DNA from: Acidobacteriota bacterium
GTDB lineage: Bacteria > Acidobacteriota > Terriglobia > Bryobacterales > Bryobacteraceae
NCBI GenBank assembly: GCA_016213755.1
Contig: JACQZT010000402.1
Coordinates: forward strand, 1-49,409
Length of the DNA stretch: 49,409 bases
Direction: 5' to 3'
Part shown: positions 42,549 to 49,409 of the stretch, piece after piece
Layout: each line of letters starts with the position of its first letter
Numbering within the stretch: position 1 is the first letter of the stretch
The notes under the pieces: generated by a model
Told to the model about the DNA's origin: nothing
Database searches by the model: none
The model's input: the letters and a program-made list of their open reading frames with translations, nothing else
Made by a program: the position numbers and the translations under genes

Positions 42549-45500
42549 TTAGTATACGCGCGTGACGGTCAGGCGCACGGTAATGACAGCCTTGGCGCTG
42601 GCGCCCTTGGAATTGGTGACGGTGACTTCGAACGGATAGTCGCCGTAGAGTTCGCCTAACTGCACGGTGGGATTCGGCGAGGCCGGGTCCAGCACCGCGG
42701 CCATGGTGTTCAGCGAGCGCCAGGAGTAGGTAAGCGTGTCGCCCGCCGGGTCGCTGGCGGTGGTGAACAGCCGGATCTGCCGGTAGATGGTCTCCATCGT
42801 CGGTCCGCCGGCGATGCTCACCGTGGGAGGTTGAACCGTGACCACGGGCGCGGTGCCGATGGTCACCGCGATCTGGCAGCTCGCCTGCCCGTTGCGGCCC
42901 TTCACGGTCACGTTATAAGTGGTGGCCGTGAGCGGCCGAACGGTGACCGGGCCGCCCAGGGGCAGCGGTCCGGCGATGCCGGCGACGCTGTTTTCGGTGG
43001 CGTTTTCGGCCAGCCAGGTCAGCGTGGCGGCGTCACCCGGTTTCGCAAGCACGGCCGGCGTCGCAAGGCAGGCGCTGAGGCGGGTCTTCGGAATCACCGA
43101 AACCGTGGCCGGCACTGAAACCTGACCCCAGCGGTTGGTCGCCGTGAGGGTGTAGGTCGTGGTGGTGGTCGGAGCGACGACTTCGCTGCCGGTGAGTCCC
43201 ACCTTGGTGCCGGTGGAAAGCGTAATCGTCTCGGCGTTCTCCACCTGCCAGCTCAGAGTGGATTGCGAGCCTTCCATGATCTCCACCGGAGAGGCGCCAA
43301 AGCGCAGGATGCGCGGCGCCGCGCCCGGGGTCACCTGAACGGAGGCTGTGGCGGTCTGCGAGCCGTAGCGGTTGGTGGCCCGCAGCGTGTAGGTTGTGGT
43401 CTCGGTCGGCGACACCGAAGTCGAACCGTTGCGGTCGACATTGCCGATGCCCTCGATGGAAACCGTGTCGGCGTTCTCCGTCCTCCAGACCAGGGACGCC
43501 GATTCGCCGGCGGTGATATTGGCCGGCGCGGCATGGAAGCTCAGGATGCGCACTTCCGGCCGCTGCACGGTGATGGTCAGGGTTTCGTTGGCCTCGCTGG
43601 TGCGGTTCTTGGCGGTGATGCGGTAGACGGTTGTCTCCGCCGGAGCGACGTTCGAAGTGCCGCCCTTGCTGTCCACCCGGCCGATGCTCGTAATGGTGAC
43701 TTCGTCGGCATTCAGCACCTGCCAGGCGATGACCGAGGTTTGGCCGGCCGTGACGACCTGCGGCGTGGCGACAAAGCGCGTTATCTGCACCGGCGGAGCG
43801 GTGGTGGTGGTCACGCTGACCCGGGCGATGCCCTGGGCGCCCTGGTTGTCCTTAACGGTAAGACGGAAGCTATACATCTGGCCTTCCGCGGCCTCGAAGG
43901 AGGCCTTCGCCGCGTTCATGCCCGCCAGCGATACCGCCGGGCCGGCGATCTGCGCCCACTGGAAGGTGATCGGGTCGCCGTCGGGATCGAACGAGCCGGA
44001 GCCGTCGAACGAGATGGTTCCCGCCCGCACGCCGATCTGGTCCGGGCCGGCGTCGGCCACGGGCGGATCGTTGCCGGTGCGCACGCGGCGGCTCAGCAAT
44101 TCGTAGCGCACGCGCGGCACGTTCACGGGCACCGGGTGCGACAGGCCTACGAATTCCTTGGGACGCAGGAAATTGCCGAATTGGAGACCGGCCACTACGC
44201 GGCCCGAGTGGTCGCGCCCGACCAGAGTCTCGTTGAAGCCGCCTTCCAGCGTGAAAGCCCAGTACTTGTTGATGGGCTGCACGAAGCGGATGGTGCCGCC
44301 GGGCTTGCTGTCGCCGCCGCGGGTCTTCAGGTATGCCAGGTTGGCTTCGAGGTAAGAATCTTTGTGCAGCCCGAGAGCCGTGCTGCCGCCCACCTGGTCG
44401 ACGATCTTCAGGTACGACTCGAGCATGACGTTGCGCGAGATCACCTGCCGGTTGACCACCGAATTATCCAGGAAACCCTTGGTGCCGAACAGGCCCACGC
44501 GGCCCTGTTTGAACAGGTAGTCCAGAGTCATGGCCGCCTGGCCCAGGTTGCCGCCCGCCTTGAACTCGCTCAGGTTGACGTGCTTGAAGCTGGAGAACAG
44601 GCCGCCCTGGAAATTCTTGTAGCGGTTCAGGAGGCCGAAGTCGAACTGGCCTTCCTGGCGGTCGCGGAAGTACAGGTACTCGCCTTGCGCCTGCAAGGCA
44701 AACCTGTCGCTGAAGGGAGCGAAGTAGCGCGCCGCGCCCGTGAAGGAGAGCTTGTGATCGGCGTCCGCGCCGATGTTGGCTCCCAGCACCGAGAAGCGCT
44801 TGGGCTTGGCCAGTTCCATTTTCTCCAGCGCTCTGTCCACCGCCGCGGCGGCCGCGGCCTGAGCTGTTTGGGCGGACTCCTCGCGCGACGGCGTCTTGGC
44901 GGCACTCTCCACCTTTGTGGTCAGTGCGGTCTGGTTCTGCTTCAGGCCTTCCAGTTCCTTGCGCAGCGCCGCATTCTCGCCTTTCAGGTCCTTGAGCATG
45001 GCGACGATCTCGTCCAGCTTGTCGAGCCGCCTCAAGATGTCGGAGCAGCACTTGGCCTGCGCCTTGGCGGCCTCCGCTCCTTGCTCCTGAAGGGCCTTGA
45101 TGGCGTCGGAGATGCCGCCCACGCCGACGACCTTGCCCTGCCCGTCGGTAATGGTCATGTACACGCGACGGTTGATGAAGCGGCCTTCATTGGACTTGTT
45201 GTCCACCTTGGGCTGCTTCTTGCCGTAGCTGACGGCGTCGATCTGCGCCGCTTGCGCGCCGTACTTGACCAGGAAGCTCTTAACGGCGTTCGCCCGAGCC
45301 ATGCCGAGCTTGTCGTTGTAACCGACCGAGCCGATCGAGTCCGTGTGCCCCTCGAGTTTGATCTTGAAAGCGGGGTTCTTGCCGAGTAGTTCGGCTAGCC
45401 GAAGCAGGCTCGGATAGCCGTCGCTCAACACGGAAGAGTTGAACTCGAAATTGATTTCCTCCCAGTCGTCCTTGTTGGCCGTTGTCTGCATGCCCTGGCC

Positions 45501-45557
45501 CAAGGCCAGAGGCAGGGTCCACAGGGCGACGAACAGAACCGCCAGTGCTCGTTTCAT
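42549..45557 (-). CDS. Large envelope protein: N-terminal OmpA domain, barrel-like region, PKD and Ig-like repeats
   Basis: A 1002-residue exported protein (signal MKRALAVLFVALWTLPLALGQ; ATG 45575, six codons upstream, is an alternative). Residues about 30-135 form an OmpA-like peptidoglycan-binding domain (INFEFNSSVLSDG, LEGHTDSIGSVGYND, NRRVYMTI), followed by a coiled coil with CC and an alanine-rich linker (about 155-250). A strand-rich region that may be a barrel or beta-sandwich spans about 255-480. Then come a PKD-type domain (ADAGPDQIGVRAG, FDGSGSFDPDGDP), four Ig-like repeats each carrying a TTTYTLTATN-like strand, and a final PKD-like domain. OmpA domains usually lie at the C-terminus, so this order is unusual. 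It probably bridges peptidoglycan and outer surface. Confidence 0.8.
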   Translation of the reverse strand: MKRALAVLFVALWTLPLALGQGMQTTANKDDWEEINFEFNSSVLSDGYPSLLRLAELLGKNPAFKIKLEGHTDSIGSVGYNDKLGMARANAVKSFLVKYGAQAAQIDAVSYGKKQPKVDNKSNEGRFINRRVYMTITDGQGKVVGVGGISDAIKALQEQGAEAAKAQAKCCSDILRRLDKLDEIVAMLKDLKGENAALRKELEGLKQNQTALTTKVESAAKTPSREESAQTAQAAAAAAVDRALEKMELAKPKRFSVLGANIGADADHKLSFTGAARYFAPFSDRFALQAQGEYLYFRDRQEGQFDFGLLNRYKNFQGGLFSSFKHVNLSEFKAGGNLGQAAMTLDYLFKQGRVGLFGTKGFLDNSVVNRQVISRNVMLESYLKIVDQVGGSTALGLHKDSYLEANLAYLKTRGGDSKPGGTIRFVQPINKYWAFTLEGGFNETLVGRDHSGRVVAGLQFGNFLRPKEFVGLSHPVPVNVPRVRYELLSRRVRTGNDPPVADAGPDQIGVRAGTISFDGSGSFDPDGDPITFQWAQIAGPAVSLAGMNAAKASFEAAEGQMYSFRLTVKDNQGAQGIARVSVTTTTAPPVQITRFVATPQVVTAGQTSVIAWQVLNADEVTITSIGRVDSKGGTSNVAPAETTVYRITAKNRTSEANETLTITVQRPEVRILSFHAAPANITAGESASLVWRTENADTVSIEGIGNVDRNGSTSVSPTETTTYTLRATNRYGSQTATASVQVTPGAAPRILRFGASPVEIMEGSQSTLSWQVENAETITLSTGTKVGLTGSEVVAPTTTTTYTLTATNRWGQVSVPATVSVIPKTRLSACLATPAVLAKPGDAATLTWLAENATENSVAGIAGPLPLGGPVTVRPLTATTYNVTVKGRNGQASCQIAVTIGTAPVVTVQPPTVSIAGGPTMETIYRQIRLFTTASDPAGDTLTYSWRSLNTMAAVLDPASPNPTVQLGELYGDYPFEVTVTNSKGASAKAVITVRLTVTRVY

Positions 45558-45667
45558 GACGTTGACATTCCCCATACGAAGTGGATTCGAACTCCTCGCT
45601 CGATTATTGTAGCAAAGCTTGTACAAGCACAAGCACTTAGGATTGCCGGGGGTGCGATAATGGAGGC

Positions 45668-46031
45668 GAGCCTGCCGGATGGGTGGCCGCCCGGAAACGG
45701 GAGGAAAGTCCGGTCTCCGCAGGGCAGCGTGCCGGCTAACGGCCGGGGGGGTCCGCTCAAAGCGGGCTTTACGGCAAGTGCCACAGAAAATATACCGCCG
45801 GGCCTTGGGGTCCGGTAAGGGTGAAATGGTGCGGTAAGAGCGCACCGCGTCCGGAGCAATTCGGATGGCAGGGTAAACCCCACGCGGAGCAAGACCAAAT
45901 AGGGGAGGAGGAGCGGCCCGCTCCGTTCGACTCCCGGGTAGGTCGCTAGAGCCGTCCAGCAATGGCCGGCCCAGACGAATGGCCACCACCCCGCAAGGGG
46001 AACAGAAACCGGCTTATAGTCCGGCAGGCTC
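45668..46031 (+). ncRNA. rnpB: RNase P RNA (bacterial type A)
   Basis: The catalytic RNA of ribonuclease P, which matures tRNA 5' ends. The ends pair perfectly over 12 bp (helix P1: 45668-45679 with 46020-46031). Conserved core blocks are present in order: GAGGAAAGTCCGG at 45701, ACAGAAA at 45783, GACCAAATAGGGG at about 45893 and AGAAACCGGCTTATAG near the 3' end. The length of about 364 nt is normal for type A. It lies between divergent neighbours, the OmpA-domain gene start and the end of the CHAT operon. Long open frames on the opposite strand across this region are spurious. Confidence 0.96.
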
Positions 46032-46041
46032 AAGAAGACGG

Positions 46042-47169
46042 CTATTTTGCAGCTTCCGTCAACTCCTGGAAGATCGTTTGCTCTTCGAGGAGACGCGGCC
46101 GCCGGGTGCCGGGCCGTCCTGGCTCCAGCCGGGCCAACTGTTCGGCGCACCACAGCGCATGCGGGTAGTCGAGCAGGACCAGGTCGATTTCCAGCATCTC
46201 CGCGATGCGTCTGGCCTGCACCGCCGGGGACAACGCCCCGCCGAGCGCGTCCCAGAGCCGGTCGCGTTTCGACGTCAGTTCGTCCAGGCGTGCTCGGACC
46301 AGCGCCCCCGCGGCGCTCAAATCCGTTTCCCGCGGGCAAGGCTCGCCCAGGTAGGCAAGATAGGCGCAGCGGGCCTCGCCCAGCATCCGGTGAGACTGAA
46401 AGAACAGGCCCAGCAGAAGCCAGAGATGCGGCTCGGGCCGTTCTGGCGGCATCCAGCCCCGGATGCGAGATTCCACGGCCCGAACCGCCCCGGCCTGGCC
46501 GCCGGCCAAAGTCGAGAACGCCACTTCTTCGGACGCCCGGAGCGTGCTGGCATCCGGCGCGAACGCGTCGAGCGACCAACGATATCTCGCTCCGGGACGC
46601 GTCTCAACCTCGGCCCGGAACGACCGCGCGGTCGGCCCGATGTCCGCGGAAGTCCAGATCGCCGGCCGGGCGGGGCCTGCATCTCCGCTGTCCTCCAGCA
46701 GCCGGATGCGGAAATGGTGGGGCGTCTCCCGCGCGCTCCACTGAAACTCGATGGCCGGGGCCGCCAGCGCTCTGCCCCGAGGCGCTAGAAGCTGTAAATC
46801 GTCTCCAGGACGGATGCCCGCCAGCATCGCCAGCAGCCCGAGCAACCCGCCGGCTCTCCCTGGTTCGGAATCGGCGCTGACCAGCGCGTTCGCCACCGCC
46901 TTTCCTTTCTCCCGAGCCTCAACCGAAAACTGCAACGTCACCCGCTGGTCCCGCCACTGGTTGGGAATCGAAACCGAGCGCGCGCTTCCCGCCACCGTTC
47001 CGCTCCGAGCCTCGGTTCCCCTCACGCGAACCGAGACTCGGAAACCGGAAACGGCGCCGGAACTCAGCCAGCGCAGTTCTATCTTTTCCCCGGACACATC
47101 CGGCGGCTCCACTGTCAGAGTTAGCATGCTCGACGCGACAAGACCCAGGAATGAAAGCGCTGGCAGCAT
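46042..47169 (-). CDS. Exported protein of unknown function in the CHAT operon
   Basis: A 375-residue protein with an N-terminal hydrophobic signal (MLPALSFLGLVASSMLTLTV) and a strand-rich first domain. A second hydrophobic or helical stretch follows (GGLLGLLAMLAGIRPGDDL). Next is a fibronectin/Ig-like segment (APAIEFQWSARETPHHFRIR, ARYRWSLDAFAPD), then a helical C-terminal third that might fold as a TPR-like unit. I do not recognise a family. It begins 7 nt after the membrane protein gene, is last in the CHAT operon and lies 10 nt from the 3' end of rnpB on the opposite strand. Confidence 0.65.
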   Translation of the reverse strand: MLPALSFLGLVASSMLTLTVEPPDVSGEKIELRWLSSGAVSGFRVSVRVRGTEARSGTVAGSARSVSIPNQWRDQRVTLQFSVEAREKGKAVANALVSADSEPGRAGGLLGLLAMLAGIRPGDDLQLLAPRGRALAAPAIEFQWSARETPHHFRIRLLEDSGDAGPARPAIWTSADIGPTARSFRAEVETRPGARYRWSLDAFAPDASTLRASEEVAFSTLAGGQAGAVRAVESRIRGWMPPERPEPHLWLLLGLFFQSHRMLGEARCAYLAYLGEPCPRETDLSAAGALVRARLDELTSKRDRLWDALGGALSPAVQARRIAEMLEIDLVLLDYPHALWCAEQLARLEPGRPGTRRPRLLEEQTIFQELTEAAK

Positions 47170-47176
47170 GTCAACC

Positions 47177-48001
47177 TCACCGAAGACGGATGTCGAAAGG
47201 AGCGCGCAGGACGACCGAGGTGACTTTGTCCTTCCGCACCCGGCGTACAGAAGACTCCGAGCCGCGGCAGAACAGGACGTAATCGTCCTTCAACTCCGAC
47301 ACCAGAGCACAGCGCCCGGCGACCGGTGCCGCACCCGAGATGGAAAGCTCCGCCTCCGGATACATCCAGGGATAGCGATAGGCGCCATAGAGAAACGGCA
47401 GAGCAACCAGAACGCCCCAGAAAAAGACGCGCGCGCCGGACGCGGCCGTGCGGATCTCGCGGCCCGGCGCCAGGGCCGCGGTGCGGGCCGCAAAGCGCCA
47501 CAGGATCCAGGCGAGCCCGGCCATTCCAGCCCAGGACTCGAAGAACTGTGTCTCCAGCCGCACCGACTTCGCGCAGATCCCTGCCAGCAGCGTATCCGGC
47601 GTGATCGGGCCTGGCGCCAGCCGGCACTGGTACACGAAGAAACCACAGAGCGCTATTGCGGCCGCGCACACCAGCCAGCGGCTCTTGGCCGCCCTTCCGC
47701 GCCACAACAGCACACCGCCGGCCGCGACCGTCGCGAGGAAGACCCATGCGAAAAGCCCCGGCGCCAGCGGCGCGAGGCCGAACAGCATGAGGGATGCAGC
47801 CGAGGAAATGACCACGTTGCCGCCGCGGTAGAGCAACTCCGTGTGATCCACGGGCGAGAGCACGTACCCGAACAGGTTCCAGTGGACCCGCTCGGCAATG
47901 TAGCCGCACACGTAAAGGATCGCGGCTGCCAGGGCGAGGGCCTTCCCGGCCACCTCGATCGGCTCTTTATTCGATGCGAGAAGTTCTTTCCAGTTGGTCA
48001 T
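47177..48001 (-). CDS. Multi-pass membrane protein in the CHAT operon
   Basis: A 274-residue protein starting at ATG 48001, which overlaps the CHAT gene stop (ATGA). About five or six hydrophobic spans are visible: ALALAAAILYVCGYIA, ASLMLFGLAPLAPGLFAWVF, LVCAAAIALCGFFVY, WAGMAGLAWILWRF and VFFWGVLVALPFLYGAY. A C-terminal soluble tail of about 60 residues follows. It is not a family I can name. Tight coupling with the protease suggests a partner or substrate; a membrane effector cleaved by CHAT would be one reading, but this is speculation. Confidence 0.7.
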   Translation of the reverse strand: MTNWKELLASNKEPIEVAGKALALAAAILYVCGYIAERVHWNLFGYVLSPVDHTELLYRGGNVVISSAASLMLFGLAPLAPGLFAWVFLATVAAGGVLLWRGRAAKSRWLVCAAAIALCGFFVYQCRLAPGPITPDTLLAGICAKSVRLETQFFESWAGMAGLAWILWRFAARTAALAPGREIRTAASGARVFFWGVLVALPFLYGAYRYPWMYPEAELSISGAAPVAGRCALVSELKDDYVLFCRGSESSVRRVRKDKVTSVVLRAPFDIRLR

Positions 48002-49407
48002 TCGCCTATCAGGTGAAACCCGGCCCAGTAACAAGGACTGGCATTGCCCAGCAGCGGCGGCGCGGCGTTCCGGGGTCGGCCTCGCACGGCCAGCATGGCC
48101 GCGCGAAACGAGTTCCCGACGTTTTGCCCGCCCGCCAGGCCGCGGTAGAAGCGCCCGTAGAATTCGCGTGACGAAACCGAATCCAGGCGCCATTGATAAC
48201 CAACTACGGCCGGGACGCCGGCAAACATGAAGGCGGTCGCCAGGCTCCAGACCTCGTCTCCCGCGCGCGAAACATCCGCCTGTCCGGTTTCGCAAGAGCC
48301 CATCGACACCAGCCGGGTTTTGTCGAGCTCCAGCATGGCGATATCGGCGAGATTCAAAATGCCGTCGCCCAGGAGAATGCCCGAACGAGCGGTGTTTCGC
48401 GCATCGAAAAAGGCGTGAGCGACGAAATGGAGGGCGGAGCGGGATCGCATCAGCTCTCTCAGGCCCGCGCCCGCGCTGGTGTCGCCGGCCTCCGGGAACG
48501 CAGCCCGGACAGCCGCGAACTCTTCGACGGCCCCGAGGCCCGGTTCTTTGGGATTCCCCGCCAGCAGGACTTTCGAAACCCGGTCGGGCGCGATTTTGAT
48601 GTAGCGTTCCAGGACCAGAGTCAGTGCGTTCACGCTCGGCGTGTTCGCCAGGCGCGCCACGTGATCGATGAGATAGCGCGGCTGGCCGCCGCCCCCGACG
48701 CGCAACGCGGGGAACGGCACGTTGTGGAGCGCTCCGAACGGCGCCACGACGACGCTCTTGTCCCGGATTCTCGCGGCCACGGATTCCGGGACCAGTGAGC
48801 TCCCGAGAGTTGTCAGCCGGTCCAGAATCTCCGCCTCGAGCTTTGCGATATCGTTCTCGAGCGCCGGATCCCGGCGCTTGGAACTGCGCAAATCCGAGTA
48901 CAACTCCAGGGACTTCCGCAAAAGCGATTGGAGTTCCCGCACGGTTGCCGTGGTCTTCTCCCAGGTTGCTGGAAGTTCCAGGAGCTTCACGTCCTGGCGA
49001 TCGGAGACAAACAGCAGAATGCGGTCCCGCATCTCGACAGGAATGTAGTCGAGCAACACAACTTCCATGCCGTGCCGGGAGCTCAGGGCCGCCGCCAGAT
49101 CCTGCCACCGGCGGTCCGGCCGCGCATTCTCGGGCGCGGGCGCTTTCGCGCCGCCGAACGGACTCTCGAAGGCCACGCCGCCACGCATGGACTCGATTTC
49201 GTCTTCCAGCCATCGGGACTTGATTGCGCCGGCATAGAACAAGAGTTTGCGTTCCCTGTCCGCCTTCTCGGCGCCGTCCTTCTTCCAAAGGTCGTAGAGA
49301 ACCTTGATCAACCGCCGCTGGACGCGGTCGAAGACGGGGTTGTTCAGGCGGGCAAAATAGTTGGAGGAAACACGCGCCGCCTTGCGCAGATTCCGGTCGG
49401 CCGTCAT
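47998..49407 (-). CDS. CHAT-domain (caspase-like) protease, perhaps 5'-truncated by the window edge
   Basis: At least 469 residues. The CHAT domain occupies the C-terminal 250 or so residues. The catalytic histidine is in ALHFVAHAFFD (about residue 333) and the catalytic cysteine in VSMGSCETG (about 373), with the usual SILLGDG-like and VPAVVGYQW segments around them. The N-terminal half is helical and charged, with a coiled-coil stretch. ATG 49407 is two bases from the window end, so the true start may lie upstream, where CHAT proteins often carry TPR repeats. Bacterial CHAT proteases cleave partner proteins in several defence and regulated-death systems. It is the first visible gene of a three-gene operon. 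Confidence 0.85.
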   Translation of the reverse strand: MTADRNLRKAARVSSNYFARLNNPVFDRVQRRLIKVLYDLWKKDGAEKADRERKLLFYAGAIKSRWLEDEIESMRGGVAFESPFGGAKAPAPENARPDRRWQDLAAALSSRHGMEVVLLDYIPVEMRDRILLFVSDRQDVKLLELPATWEKTTATVRELQSLLRKSLELYSDLRSSKRRDPALENDIAKLEAEILDRLTTLGSSLVPESVAARIRDKSVVVAPFGALHNVPFPALRVGGGGQPRYLIDHVARLANTPSVNALTLVLERYIKIAPDRVSKVLLAGNPKEPGLGAVEEFAAVRAAFPEAGDTSAGAGLRELMRSRSALHFVAHAFFDARNTARSGILLGDGILNLADIAMLELDKTRLVSMGSCETGQADVSRAGDEVWSLATAFMFAGVPAVVGYQWRLDSVSSREFYGRFYRGLAGGQNVGNSFRAAMLAVRGRPRNAAPPLLGNASPCYWAGFHLIGE

Positions 49408-49409
49408 GG

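Noticed and set aside
45554-46579. A 341-codon minus-strand frame through the 45.6-46.0 kb region.
   Set aside because: The region is RNase P RNA, shown by its 12-bp P1 helix and conserved core blocks.
1-49409. CRISPR arrays, insertion sequences, prophage or plasmid genes.
   Set aside because: No regularly spaced repeats, transposase, integrase or phage structural motifs were seen on either strand.

Overview
The window looks like chromosomal DNA of a high-GC Acidobacteriota bacterium, most likely near Solibacter/Bryobacter. I infer this from gene content: two very large Oar-type TonB-dependent-receptor-like proteins with N-terminal carboxypeptidase-regulatory domains, a decaheme cytochrome/porin pair, YceI, CBM9-like and M28 proteins, and dense two-component signalling. 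No 16S gene, tRNA, CRISPR array, transposase, integrase or phage gene was seen, so the assignment is inferential.

Layout. 1-4163: a cut-off acetylxylan-esterase-like hydrolase, a small HD phosphohydrolase, a zinc-ribbon protein, a histidine phosphatase, a YkgJ-type cysteine-cluster protein and an unknown protein. 4153-11382 (minus): a group 3b-type NADP-linked [NiFe]-hydrogenase operon, hyhB - cNMP-domain protein - hyhG - hyhS - hyhL - (maturation protease fused to HypF), with a near-consensus sigma-54 promoter in front. Its catalytic subunit gene hyhL carries an in-frame TAA. 11653-13618: YceI, a CBM9-like protein and a Spy-like periplasmic protein. 13799-18346: a histidine kinase, an OmpR-type regulator broken by an in-frame TAG, then a compact bc complex (Rieske protein plus cytochrome b fused to a diheme cytochrome c). 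18356-21178 (minus): a decaheme cytochrome and an outer-membrane barrel that could form an electron conduit.

21266-25942 (minus): a signalling operon made of a membrane protein, HAMP histidine kinase, single-domain regulator and REC-PAS-GAF-GGDEF diguanylate cyclase. 26253-33031 (minus): a membrane-bound multi-sensor kinase, a regulator, a hybrid kinase and an M28 peptidase that seems to have lost two internal segments, closed by an intrinsic terminator. 33136-33966: a DUF4097-like NGG-repeat protein. 34069-40993: the two TonB-receptor-like proteins. 41018-42542: small proteins and terminators. 42549-45557 (minus): an envelope protein with an N-terminal OmpA domain followed by PKD and Ig-like domains. 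45668-46031: RNase P RNA. 46042-49407 (minus): an operon of a CHAT caspase-like protease, a multi-pass membrane protein and an unknown secreted protein.

The strongest themes are redox and signalling. Reversible H2/NADP chemistry, a bc complex and an outer-membrane multiheme conduit lie within 17 kb of each other. Neighbouring genes are coupled by many 4-nt stop/start overlaps (ATGA, GTGA, TTGA). Three genes (hyhL, the OmpR regulator, the M28 peptidase) look damaged, which may be real decay or sequence error and should be resolved before any phenotype is predicted. A hairpin repeat present twice, each time supplying the TGA stop codon of the preceding gene, and the CHAT operon are the best leads for something undescribed.
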